From Fibrobacter sp. (GTDB lineage: Bacteria > Fibrobacterota > Fibrobacteria > Fibrobacterales > Fibrobacteraceae): DNA of 33,419 nt. Every line of letters starts with the position of its first letter. Position 1 is the first letter of the stretch. Below are positions 8,333 to 16,383 of this stretch, piece after piece. Under the pieces are notes generated by a model. The model was not told the DNA's origin and did no database searches. It was given only the letters and a program-made list of their open reading frames with translations. A program made the position numbers and the translations under genes. The stretch spans positions 1 to 33,419 of the forward strand of contig NZ_JAFZKX010000066.1 of NCBI RefSeq assembly GCF_017551775.1. The letters are read 5' to 3'.

Positions 8333-9895
8333 TCACAAAGAAAAGCCGTAGAGCAAACGCTTCGAGGAGGCGCTATAAAGTGTCCTGTTCATGATGAACG
8401 GGGTTCCTGCCCCTCCAGGCGTTTTGAAGCGGTTGACAACGGAGCCGTCCTTGAGTGAAATGGATATGACTTCGTTCCCCTGGTCAATCCACGCGAGCGA
8501 TCCTGCAATAAAGGGCTTCATGAAGATGGAATTCTTCCCTTGGTACTTCCACAGCGGGGTTCCGGAGGGCGAGTAGAGCATCAGGGTCTGGTCGGCAAGG
8601 CCTATCAGGATGCGGTTGCCGTCGTGGGTGGAGGCCGTTTGGAGCGAAACGATGGGAGATTCCATGAGAATCTGGGCCGGTTCGCGCGAAATGTTGCTTG
8701 CGCTGTAGAGGTAGATGCGGTTGTTGTCGGTGGCGAGCACTATGGCGGAATCGGCGCGAACGATGTGCGAAATGCCGCCTTGGAGGCGCGGGCTGAATTC
8801 GAGCGGCTGGCCGGAATTCTCGACGATATACTTGATTTCGCCTTCCAGGCTCGCGGAGTAAATGGTGGATTCACCGGGGGTGAACAGGAACGGCGACGAG
8901 AAAATCTTGCGTGACCAGGCGAGCCTGTTTTCGGACTTGGTTATTTTCAGGAGGAAGCCGTTCCAGGTGGCGATGTAGATGGCCGATGAAGTCTGCTGGA
9001 TATTGAACGCCTTGCCCGGCAATTGAATCGTCTGCGGTTCGGCCTCCTTGTCGAGGTCGTAGATGTAGAGCGCGAATCCCGAGGCGAGCGTGAGCGTGTT
9101 CTCCTCGTTGCTCATGACGGGGCTGTCCGTCATCTTGGGAAGGTTCCTTGTCCAGCGCATATCCCCGTTGTCGGCGTTGATGCAGATGAGCTTTTCTGCC
9201 GCGGGGTCGATCGTGAAAATGTTTTTCCGGTGCCCGAAGAACTGCGGGTACATCGTCTTGGGCGATATGGAAAGGAGGCTTACGAATTTTGCACCGATGG
9301 TCTTGCTGTAGCGGTTCAGAATGCCGTTGCTCGAACGGAGCGTGCTGATGGAAAGCCTTACCGCCTCGCTCCATGCCTTCTGGCGCTCTCTTTCGCTTCC
9401 GCCGGTGGACTCGAGCATGAGCGCCCTGTAGAGCCAGGCTTCGGCGTTGCCGGGTTCCAGCCGGAGCAGCGTGTCGAGGAGCGGGGCGATTTCTTTCCAT
9501 GCGCCGGCTTCCGCCATCGCGGACGCCTTCAGGGCGAGCAGGTCGGAATGCAGCGCCTTCTTTCCGTAGTAGTGCGGGGCGATGCTTACTAGGTGCGAAT
9601 CGTCGAAAATGAGGTAGATGCCGTTTTCTGTGTGGATGGGCGGCGCCGTGATGGGGCGCGCGAAATTGAAATGCCAGAGCGGAAGGAGCAGCGTGTCGAC
9701 CGCGATGAGGTCGCCTTCGTTGGTGAACAGTCCGAGCGTGCCGAGGGCGAGCGGGTGCATGGCGATGGCGTCACTGCGGATGATGTTTACCACCATGCCG
9801 GTTTTCTTCTCGAGGAGGGATATCCTGCCTGAGGCTTCGAGTACGGCGATTCGACCGTTGAACGAGAGTATTTCTTCCGCGTTGCTGAACTGCAT
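8333..9895 (-). CDS. C-terminal propeller fragment (520 aa) from the first internal ATG
   Basis: This is the part that could be made by re-initiation at ATG 9895. The frame is open up to 10138, but no ATG, GTG or TTG occurs between the amber codon and 9895. The ribosome-site match before 9895 is weak. Without the first 81 downstream residues and without a signal peptide the product would be cytosolic and lack part of the propeller. It is therefore more likely a gene remnant than an independent gene. Contents: beta-propeller blades flanking a TPR-like block at about residues 105-180. Confidence 0.6.
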   Translation of the reverse strand: MQFSNAEEILSFNGRIAVLEASGRISLLEKKTGMVVNIIRSDAIAMHPLALGTLGLFTNEGDLIAVDTLLLPLWHFNFARPITAPPIHTENGIYLIFDDSHLVSIAPHYYGKKALHSDLLALKASAMAEAGAWKEIAPLLDTLLRLEPGNAEAWLYRALMLESTGGSERERQKAWSEAVRLSISTLRSSNGILNRYSKTIGAKFVSLLSISPKTMYPQFFGHRKNIFTIDPAAEKLICINADNGDMRWTRNLPKMTDSPVMSNEENTLTLASGFALYIYDLDKEAEPQTIQLPGKAFNIQQTSSAIYIATWNGFLLKITKSENRLAWSRKIFSSPFLFTPGESTIYSASLEGEIKYIVENSGQPLEFSPRLQGGISHIVRADSAIVLATDNNRIYLYSASNISREPAQILMESPIVSLQTASTHDGNRILIGLADQTLMLYSPSGTPLWKYQGKNSIFMKPFIAGSLAWIDQGNEVISISLKDGSVVNRFKTPGGAGTPFIMNRTLYSASSKRLLYGFSL

Positions 9896-10138
9896 TTTCC
9901 AGCGCGGGCTTGTGCTGATTTTGGGCTGGTAGCAGTAGAGGTAGTTGCCCGAAAGCAGCAGGATGTCTTTCCCGTCGATGATAACTTTCTGGATGGCGTC
10001 GAAATGCGAAATCGTATACGATTCGCTGCCGTCTTCGGAGGAAACGAAATGCAGGGCGTTGTCGGTGCAGTTCAGTATATAGTGCCCTGTCGTGGAGTAG
10101 TAGCCTTCGATATGGCAGCCGTTGTACGTCTCCTTCAG

Positions 10139-10141
10139 CTA
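10139..10141 (-). other. In-frame amber codon interrupting the propeller gene
   Basis: The plus strand reads CTA, that is TAG on the coding strand, in the context ACG-TAG-CTG. One base change (C to T) would produce it from CAG (Gln). Upstream and downstream frames are identical, so no frameshift is involved. Confidence 0.85.
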
Positions 10142-10864
10142 CGTGACGATGCCCTTCCTGTCGAGAAGGGTGAGCGTGTGCCCGCTCTGGGCTATGGCGT
10201 TGTCCCCCCTGGAGTAGAATTCGGTTGTCGCAGCGATTGCGTACGCTTTCGAAGGCTGCTTGCTGTTGTGGGGCTTGTAGAACAGGCTGTCCCTGGTGAA
10301 AGGCTGGTACCAGATACCCGATGCGTCGATGTTCAAGATATCGGACTTTTCGGGAACGCCGGCGCGTACGTTGATGACGGTGTCGGCGAGGACCTTCTTG
10401 ATGCTGCTGCTGTTGAGTAGGACGTAAGAGGGTTCACCTTTGAAGACCTTCCTGATGGGGGAGCGGAGGGTGATTCTTTTCTTGATGAGGGCTTCGTTCG
10501 TGTTGCCCGTGGCCGCTTCTCGTTCCGACAGCCAGTACGCCTTGTTGATTTCCTTTGTCGTGCTGAGGCTCTGTTGGTAGTAGAAATTCGCGGAAGCGTT
10601 GTTGCCGGCGAGTTCCTTGATTTTGCCCAGATAGAAGAAGGCTTTTTCCTTGTCTTCGCGGTCGCCTTGCGTGGTGACCTTTTCGAGGAGGCGCGTGGCC
10701 TTGGCCGTCTCGCCCTTCATCTCGAATTCGTAGATGGCTTCCTGGATGGTCGAGTTCATCTTTTCGGCATGTGCAAAAATGCTGCAAAGGCAGAGGAGGG
10801 CGAGGACTGATTTCGCCTTCCACGATGCGGATGCCGCGTTTTTGTTTTGGTGCCGGATGAACAT
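10139..10864 (-). CDS. N-terminal fragment (241 aa) of the interrupted propeller protein
   Basis: If the TAG terminates translation, this exported 241-residue fragment is made. It has a signal peptide (hydrophobic VLALLCLCSIFAHA), two or three TPR-like helical pairs up to about residue 110, and the beginning of the propeller. It is a truncated product rather than a normal gene end: the propeller blade around LTLLDRKGIVT is cut and the downstream frame stays open for 601 codons. Confidence 0.7.
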   Translation of the reverse strand: MFIRHQNKNAASASWKAKSVLALLCLCSIFAHAEKMNSTIQEAIYEFEMKGETAKATRLLEKVTTQGDREDKEKAFFYLGKIKELAGNNASANFYYQQSLSTTKEINKAYWLSEREAATGNTNEALIKKRITLRSPIRKVFKGEPSYVLLNSSSIKKVLADTVINVRAGVPEKSDILNIDASGIWYQPFTRDSLFYKPHNSKQPSKAYAIAATTEFYSRGDNAIAQSGHTLTLLDRKGIVT

Positions 10865-10875
10865 GCGCTGGATTC

Positions 10876-11580
10876 CTATGCGTCGAACTTGTAGCCCGCT
10901 CCGCGGATGGAAACGATGATCTTCGGGTTGGTCTGGTCGTCTTCGAGCTTTTTGCGGAGGTTCACGATGTGGTTGTCGATGGTGCGCGTCGAAGGCATGT
11001 TGTCGGGGGTGTAGCCCCAGATGTCGGTGAGCAGGTCTTCGCGCAGCACGACTTCGCCGCGGTGTTGCCAGAAGTACTTGAGGATCTGGAATTCGCGGGC
11101 CGAGAGTTCGAGCGGTTCGCCGTTCTTCGTCGCTTCGTATTTCTTGAAATCCAGGTGGATGTCCGCGAAGTCGATGGCGTCCTGGTTCTGTACGGGTTCC
11201 GGCGCCACGACGGTTTCGGTACGGCGGAGGAAGGCCTTCACGCGGGCGAGCAGTTCGAGGATGGAGAACGGCTTGGTGACGTAGTCGTCGGCGCCCATCT
11301 CGAGGCCTGCGACCTTGCTCGTCTCTTCGGTTTTCGCCGTGAGCATGATGATGAAGCATTCCGGGTGCTTCTTGCGGATGATGCGGCACACTTCGAACCC
11401 GCTCTTCTTCGGAATCATCAGGTCGAGAATGACCAGATGCGGAAGGAACGAGTCCGCCTTCGCGACGGCTTCTTCACCATCGGCGGCTGTTTCGACGATG
11501 TAGTTCTCGAGTTCGAAGTTATCCTGGAGCCCGAGTCGGATGATTTCTTCGTCTTCGACAATGAGTATTTTGTGCTGCAT
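10876..11580 (-). CDS. OmpR/PhoB-family response regulator
   Basis: This is a 234-residue two-component regulator. The receiver domain has the acidic pair E9/D10, the phosphorylation site D53 in LVILDLMIP, and the conserved Lys in VTKPF. The C-terminal winged helix has the family's REFQILKYF, TRTIDNHIVNLRKKLE and IRGAGYKF elements. It should bind DNA when phosphorylated by the kinase encoded one base upstream (kinase TGA at 11582-11584, regulator ATG at 11578-11580, with GGTGG as the ribosome site). The propeller gene follows after 11 nt. Targets are unknown; autoregulation of the operon is plausible but not shown. Confidence 0.93.
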   Translation of the reverse strand: MQHKILIVEDEEIIRLGLQDNFELENYIVETAADGEEAVAKADSFLPHLVILDLMIPKKSGFEVCRIIRKKHPECFIIMLTAKTEETSKVAGLEMGADDYVTKPFSILELLARVKAFLRRTETVVAPEPVQNQDAIDFADIHLDFKKYEATKNGEPLELSAREFQILKYFWQHRGEVVLREDLLTDIWGYTPDNMPSTRTIDNHIVNLRKKLEDDQTNPKIIVSIRGAGYKFDA

Positions 11581-11581
11581 A

Positions 11582-13621
11582 TCAGTCCACCTTCTTGAAT
11601 CTAACCGTAAATGTTGAACCCTTCCCGAGTTTGCTCGAAAGCGAGATGGTCGCCTTGTGCGTTTCCGCCACCCTCTTCACGATGGCAAGCCCGAGTCCGG
11701 AGCCCTTCGTACTGCGGGTCATTTCGTCGCCCACCCTGTAGAAGTCATTAAATATATTCTTTTGTTCAGAAGAATCGATGCCGATTCCCGTATCTGCCAC
11801 CGAAAATACCGTCCTGTCCTCTTCGGTGTACACGCTGATGGTGATTTCGCCGGGGGCGTTCGTGTACTTGATGGCGTTTTCGATAAGGTTCTGCGCGAGG
11901 CTGTAGAGGGCCGTGTAGTCGCCCATAACGTAGGCGCCCGGCTCGAATCGCGTATGGAATTCCAATCCCTTTTCGACACCGATGTCTTCGACCGCGTCGA
12001 ACACCTTGCGCGCGCACACGGAAAAGTCGAGCTTTTCCCACTTGAAGGCGCCCGTCCCGTGTTCCATGCGCGTGTAGTTGAGGATGGCGCCGATGAGGTT
12101 CTCGAGCCTTGTCGCTTCCTTGCCGATGAGGCCGGAATATTCCTGGACCTTCTCCACCTTGGCGACGCGCCCGCGGGCCATCATCTCGGCGAACATCTTG
12201 ATGGAAGTGAGCGGGGTCTTGAGTTCGTGCGATACGCTCGAAAGGAAGTTTGCCTTCATGGCGAGCAGCCTGCGTTCCTGTACGATAAAGCGGAACATGA
12301 AGAACGAGCCGAAGATGACCGTGATGAGCGAGAAAAGCAACAGCCCGTACATGAGGAACATCCTTTGGCGGGATTCCTTGCGGATTTCGCTGATGTCCTT
12401 TTCGTAGAGCGAGAATTCCCATGCGAACGCTTCGGAAATGCGGGATTGCGATAGCACGTTGGAACTGTCGGGAATGCTTCCAACGAGGACGGAATCACGC
12501 TCGTCCACGATGGAGTACGGGACGTTTTTCCAGCGCTGGGAAACATTCTTTACCTTTTCGAGAAGCCTTGCGCGGTAGGCCTCCTCGTCTATTTTTGCGA
12601 TGACAATCTGGTTTCCGGAAAGGTACGGGTAACCCATCTTGAACAAGGTAATGCCGTCGTCGTTCTTGTAGACGATGCCTTCCTTTGTCGAAAATTCGTT
12701 TTCCAGGAGCTCTTCGAAATTCTTGCGGTACTTGGAAAGGAGCTCCATGTACCCGAGCTGGCGGTTGAAGTTGGCCCGCAGGTTCCAGAACGATTCGCGC
12801 TTCTCTTGGGACAGGTCCTCGAACGAAAGGATTTGCGAGAACGCCGTCTCGAAAAAGAACTTGGCGGAAGGAATGTCCTCGATGCTTTCGCTCTGCAGGA
12901 ACTGGTTCAGCACGGAAAGGCTGTAGTCTTCGGCTTCGGCGTGCTTCTTTTGCTTCACGAGGATTTCGAAGTGCAGCAGGTTCACGGAATGCGTGATGTC
13001 CGCATGGAGGTAGCCCTGCAGGTGCGGGTGGCTTTCAAGAACTTTAAGCCACTTGAGCGCGTCGTTGTAGTTTTTTTCCTTGTAGCAGAGACGTATGAGC
13101 CCGAGGATGTTCAGCACCTGCTCGTTGCGGGTCTCGAAGGGGGCAACGCTCTTCATGAGTCGCGGCATGTAGCTTTCTACATTGCCGGAATCCTGTTCGG
13201 CATAGAACAGCCTCTGTTCGAGCGGAGTCGCGACGATTGCGGAAAAGTCGTGCGTGTTGTAGAAGTGCTTTGACGAGATGTCGGGGTAGACCAGGCTTCC
13301 GTTGTTGTACAGGAAAATGGCCTCGATGCCCGAGACGTCCTTGAAGGAGGCGGCGTTACCGAATTCGAGCAGGCTGCGCGGTTGTTCGTAGAGGAACAGC
13401 GAGGCTGCTTTCGTCTCCTGGTAAATCTTTTCTTGTTCCCTGGCGATGGCGTCTTCGATATCTTTCTGGAGTGCGGCCTGGTTCTCGTCGAAGTTCTTCT
13501 GGGCGAGGAACATTTCGTTCTGGATGTTGCGGAAACCGAGGAACGAGAGGATGGCCGTAGGCATGATGATGCCGCCTACGAACACGAGGATGAGAATCAG
13601 GTTGCCTTTGGAAAAGCGCAT
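11582..13621 (-). CDS. Sensor histidine kinase with a large extracytoplasmic region
   Basis: This 679-residue kinase has an N-terminal membrane helix, about 370 residues outside the membrane, and a second helix (YGLLLFSLITVIFGSFFMF). After this come HisKA with the phospho-accepting His in SSVSHELKTPLTS (near residue 463) and a full HATPase (NLIENAIKYTN, DTGIGI, GSGLGLAI). The outside region is mostly helical with TPR-like stretches (KNYNDALKWLKVLESHP); no named sensor domain was recognised. ATG 13621 is preferred over GTG 13627 because GGGGTG lies just upstream. It sits between a 38-residue membrane peptide gene and its cognate regulator. The signal is unknown; the LysM neighbour suggests a cell-envelope cue. 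Confidence 0.9.
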   Translation of the reverse strand: MRFSKGNLILILVFVGGIIMPTAILSFLGFRNIQNEMFLAQKNFDENQAALQKDIEDAIAREQEKIYQETKAASLFLYEQPRSLLEFGNAASFKDVSGIEAIFLYNNGSLVYPDISSKHFYNTHDFSAIVATPLEQRLFYAEQDSGNVESYMPRLMKSVAPFETRNEQVLNILGLIRLCYKEKNYNDALKWLKVLESHPHLQGYLHADITHSVNLLHFEILVKQKKHAEAEDYSLSVLNQFLQSESIEDIPSAKFFFETAFSQILSFEDLSQEKRESFWNLRANFNRQLGYMELLSKYRKNFEELLENEFSTKEGIVYKNDDGITLFKMGYPYLSGNQIVIAKIDEEAYRARLLEKVKNVSQRWKNVPYSIVDERDSVLVGSIPDSSNVLSQSRISEAFAWEFSLYEKDISEIRKESRQRMFLMYGLLLFSLITVIFGSFFMFRFIVQERRLLAMKANFLSSVSHELKTPLTSIKMFAEMMARGRVAKVEKVQEYSGLIGKEATRLENLIGAILNYTRMEHGTGAFKWEKLDFSVCARKVFDAVEDIGVEKGLEFHTRFEPGAYVMGDYTALYSLAQNLIENAIKYTNAPGEITISVYTEEDRTVFSVADTGIGIDSSEQKNIFNDFYRVGDEMTRSTKGSGLGLAIVKRVAETHKATISLSSKLGKGSTFTVRFKKVD

Positions 13622-13633
13622 CGTCACCCCGCG

Positions 13634-13750
13634 TTATAGGGGGAGACTGGCCGAAATGCTTGGGAACAGCAGCACAAGGACGCTGCTCGCCATGAGCAGC
13701 ATTACCAGTGAAAGGGCGAGCCCGGTTGTAATGAGTAGCGCTTTGGTCAC
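13634..13750 (-). CDS. Small 38-residue membrane peptide
   Basis: A GTG-start frame fills the gap between the LysM gene and the kinase gene. It overlaps the LysM stop by four bases (GTGA) and ends at TAA 13 nt before the kinase ATG. The product has one strongly hydrophobic segment (LVMLLMASSVLVLLF) after a short MTKALL start, which is what a single-span membrane peptide looks like. The tight overlap suggests translational coupling. The Shine-Dalgarno match (AAGG about 14 bases upstream) is poor, so this is a candidate rather than a sure gene. A role as a kinase-modulating or envelope-associated peptide is only inference. Confidence 0.5.
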   Translation of the reverse strand: MTKALLITTGLALSLVMLLMASSVLVLLFPSISASLPL

Positions 13751-14931
13751 TTGACGATGTTTGCCTTGTGGGTTACGGAAACACGGTGTCCGGTTTCAAT
13801 ACGGCGGTTGTTGGAATAAGCTTCGCGGACGAGGACTGCCGATTCGTTGTTGGAGGCGCGCGCTATGACTCCGCGGCCGAGCAGGCGCGGGGGAATTGCG
13901 GCATCGGACTTGTCTTCTTCCCAGATGGCGATAGCGTCGCCAGTCTCGTAGCCCTGGCTTGCGCCCTTGTTGATGAGCACGTAGGAGTAGCTCCCGATAA
14001 TGAGCATCGGGTCCATCGCGTAGCGGATCTGGGCCATCGAGTCGATGTTCGATTCGGTGACGTTGTCATAGCCGGTCACGTTGATCGGATCGATCGGGTG
14101 CTTGAGGCGAGCCTTGGATTGGTTAATCTTGATTTCGCGGAAGCTCTGCATGATAATCGCGCGCGAAAGCGTGTCACCGATTGCGGTAATCTTTGCCACA
14201 CCCGAAAGCTTGAGGAGCGCGTACTTGTCGAAGCTGCGCCCGCGGTTCGACGGGACTTCGATGGCCTTCGCGTCAAGAATTTCCACGAGGTCGCCCTTCT
14301 TCAGGCCGGGATTGGTCTTCTTGCCGACTCCGACGACGACTTCCATTTCGGGAATGTGGATGATGGGTTCCTTCTTTTCGCCGGACCGGACGGAGATGAA
14401 GTTGCTGTCCTTTTTCAGGGAATCCAGCGAGTAGATTTCGGGGGCGAGAATCTGGTAGTAACCGTTGAAAATCTTCGGCGCGGGGCGCTTCTTGTAGTAG
14501 TAGGAATCTTCTTCCTGCTTCTTTTTCTTGTTCTTCTTGTCCTTGTCGCGCAGGTTCCCGAGCATGTTCTCGAATTCACCGCTGCGTTCGTCCATTTCGT
14601 CGCAGCCGGCGCTGTTGACCTTGTAGCCGCGTCCCTTGGGAAGGTTCGAGTCGGCGACGGCGGCCTTGCAGGGGTATTTCTTCTTGTCGGCGGGAATCAC
14701 CATCACGTGTTCGTCACGGATGGAATCGCCGAGGTAGATGGAGTCGCCGGGATAAATCCAGTGCGGGTCCTGGATGTGCCTGTTGTTTTCCCAGAGGTCG
14801 GGCCAGGCAAACGGGTCGTGCAGGTATTCGTCGCTCAGGTCCCAGAGGGTATCACCTTCCTTGACCACGTAGGCGGAGGCAATCAGGGCCGATAGACCGA
14901 GGGTGATGGTCGCACACTTGAAAAACTTCAT
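13747..14931 (-). CDS. Exported LysM-domain protein
   Basis: This 394-residue exported protein has a signal peptide (cleaved near ASA/YVV). It is followed directly by a LysM domain: VVKEGDTLWDLSDEYLHDP, then WPDLWENNRHIQDPHWIYPGDSI. LysM binds peptidoglycan sugar chains. The rest is not recognised; it contains a lysine-rich low-complexity stretch (KKNKKKKQEED, about residue 135) and a C-terminal half with beta-rich segments such as GDLVEILDAKAIEV. It appears to be the first gene of the kinase operon. The upstream region contains an AT-rich TTATAA-type box and AAGG before the start. The likely role is wall anchoring of the sensing system. Confidence 0.85.
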   Translation of the reverse strand: MKFFKCATITLGLSALIASAYVVKEGDTLWDLSDEYLHDPFAWPDLWENNRHIQDPHWIYPGDSIYLGDSIRDEHVMVIPADKKKYPCKAAVADSNLPKGRGYKVNSAGCDEMDERSGEFENMLGNLRDKDKKNKKKKQEEDSYYYKKRPAPKIFNGYYQILAPEIYSLDSLKKDSNFISVRSGEKKEPIIHIPEMEVVVGVGKKTNPGLKKGDLVEILDAKAIEVPSNRGRSFDKYALLKLSGVAKITAIGDTLSRAIIMQSFREIKINQSKARLKHPIDPINVTGYDNVTESNIDSMAQIRYAMDPMLIIGSYSYVLINKGASQGYETGDAIAIWEEDKSDAAIPPRLLGRGVIARASNNESAVLVREAYSNNRRIETGHRVSVTHKANIVK

Positions 14932-15003
14932 ACAGAACCTTGTAACCCTTTGAATGAAAACGAGTTAACTGCTTATAATTTAATCTTTTCTTTTACGGGG
15001 TGG

Positions 15004-16359
15004 CTACTTTTTTTGCACGAAATGCGGGATATCGCCCTGTTTTTTGCGGAAAACCTGCTCCCTGGGACGTTCGACCTTGAGGTTTCTGCTGTTTTTTGCC
15101 GCAAAACCGCCCAAAACGCCAACCCTGTCGGGGACGAAGAGCATCAGCAGGTCGAATTTTCCCGTACCGGGCTCGAGATACAGGGGGATGTTCTTGCGGA
15201 GCATGTAGCCTTCGGCACGGAACCGCTTGACGTATTTCCCTGCAGATTCGAGGTCGCCCGCCTGCAGGATGATGCGCTCGGGGCGCGCTCCGGCGATGGC
15301 CTGGATCTGTTCTGCGTTCAGGGGTTCTTCCACCGGGACGTTCAGGTAGAATGTCCAGCGGCCCTCATTGTCCTTGTGGGAGAAGAACTTCTCGAGGAAC
15401 GCGGCTTCGAGATGCCCGCGGTGGAACTTGAGCGAGCCTCCCGCGAGGTTGCGGGAATTCATTTTCGAGGACTCCATCGCGGATTCGCGGCAGTCGAGGG
15501 TGTCGACCTGGTCGAAATCCTGGGCGAGGCTGGATGCCACGAGGCTAGGCCCGCAGTAGAATTCGAAGAACTTGTCGCCCGCGGCAGGGTGGATGGCGTC
15601 GCGGATGCGCTCGGGAAGTTCAATCCATGCGTCCTTGATTCTCGGGGACCAGTCGAGCACGTGCATCGAAAAGCCCGTGCCCGCGATGGGCATGAACGCG
15701 CTTCCGAAAATGCCGCGCATGTCGACGCGCATCTTGAGCTGTGCGGCGGGGTCGAATATGTGGTTCGGCGTGCACTGGATCTGGTGGCAGCTGATGACCT
15801 GCGGGTAGTTGTGCTGGATGAACTCGACGAGGGTCTTGATTTCGTGGCCGGAGTTCTTGCCGTGCACGTTCGCCTGTATGAGGAGAGCGAACCTCCCGTC
15901 ACCGGTGGCGCGGAACCATATCTGGCGGAGCGCCTTCTTGATGGTGCGGAGGTGATCCTTGTGCAACTGGTCGAAAATTCCCTGTACGGGCTCGGGCGGC
16001 TCCATTCCTTTGGCGGGGGCGTCGAGCACGAGCGTCTCGTGTCCGTTCACGAGCTTGTTTATGATGCGCCAGTCGCTGTGTTCGCTTACGGCGTCGCGCG
16101 TGAACCAGGCCTGGATTTTACCGGGAACGCGTTCGTTCTCGGCCCATGCGGCGAGCTGCTGCTTGAGGTCTTCGAAACTGGCGACTCTTGCTTTTGCCGG
16201 AGCGGGCTTTGCGGGTGCGGCCTTCTGACCTTGCCTTGAATTGTTCTGCCTGGCCTGCTGGCCGGAAGCGGACTTGCTTGAAGACGCATGGAATCTGCCG
16301 GCGACCAACTTCTTCGGGGCGCGGCCGGCGGTTGTATTCTTTCTTGTGTTCTTGAACAT
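15004..16359 (-). CDS. TrmA/RlmD-like RNA methyltransferase homologue lacking catalytic motifs
   Basis: The 451-residue protein has a basic, low-complexity N-terminus (1-60), then a region that follows the RNA m5U methyltransferase family (TrmA/RlmD). The SAM-binding element is FFEFYCGPSLVASSLA (265-279). The family's DPPR loop reads NVPVE (340-344), and the loop that normally carries the catalytic Cys (VSCxP) reads LQAGDL (365-370), with no Cys. Surrounding sequence still aligns: GARPERIIL and the AEGY element. It is therefore probably not an active methyltransferase by the usual mechanism. It may bind RNA or SAM, or have a new activity. It follows the primase-like gene by 24 nt. No strong Shine-Dalgarno sequence is visible. 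Confidence 0.65.
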   Translation of the reverse strand: MFKNTRKNTTAGRAPKKLVAGRFHASSSKSASGQQARQNNSRQGQKAAPAKPAPAKARVASFEDLKQQLAAWAENERVPGKIQAWFTRDAVSEHSDWRIINKLVNGHETLVLDAPAKGMEPPEPVQGIFDQLHKDHLRTIKKALRQIWFRATGDGRFALLIQANVHGKNSGHEIKTLVEFIQHNYPQVISCHQIQCTPNHIFDPAAQLKMRVDMRGIFGSAFMPIAGTGFSMHVLDWSPRIKDAWIELPERIRDAIHPAAGDKFFEFYCGPSLVASSLAQDFDQVDTLDCRESAMESSKMNSRNLAGGSLKFHRGHLEAAFLEKFFSHKDNEGRWTFYLNVPVEEPLNAEQIQAIAGARPERIILQAGDLESAGKYVKRFRAEGYMLRKNIPLYLEPGTGKFDLLMLFVPDRVGVLGGFAAKNSRNLKVERPREQVFRKKQGDIPHFVQKK

Positions 16360-16383
16360 CTGGTATTACTCTTGAGGGGCTTG

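Larger units (their letters stand above)
8333..10864 (-). pseudogene. Secreted TPR/beta-propeller protein interrupted by an in-frame TAG
   Basis: One continuous reading frame runs from ATG 10864 to TGA 8333 (843 codons) and is broken only by TAG at 10139-10141. Translation on both sides of the stop fits a single protein: signal peptide with cleavage near AHA/EK, TPR-like helices (residues 35-110), PQQ/WD-type propeller blades, a second TPR-like block (AWLYRALMLESTGG region), then more blades with motifs such as LICINADNGDMRW. Blade-like sequence continues directly across the stop, from SGHTLTLLDRKGIVT into LKETYNGCHIEGYY. The start has AGGA nine bases upstream, overlapping the regulator gene's stop. 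It ends the LysM/kinase/regulator operon. Either a nonsense mutation, a sequencing error, or readthrough; mutation or error is most likely. Confidence 0.8.

Noticed and set aside
10139..10141. Pyrrolysine or amber recoding at the internal TAG
   Set aside because: TAG is the normal stop for many genes in the window, and no pyrrolysine genes or readthrough signal are visible.
10139..11389. 416-codon minus-strand frame that begins inside the response regulator
   Set aside because: Its first part is an out-of-frame shadow of the regulator; the true start of the propeller gene is ATG 10864 with its own ribosome site.
13768..16239. Two long plus-strand open frames opposite the LysM and TrmA-like genes
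   Set aside because: They look low-complexity (V/G/L rich) with no motif, and are explained by codon bias of the real minus-strand genes.
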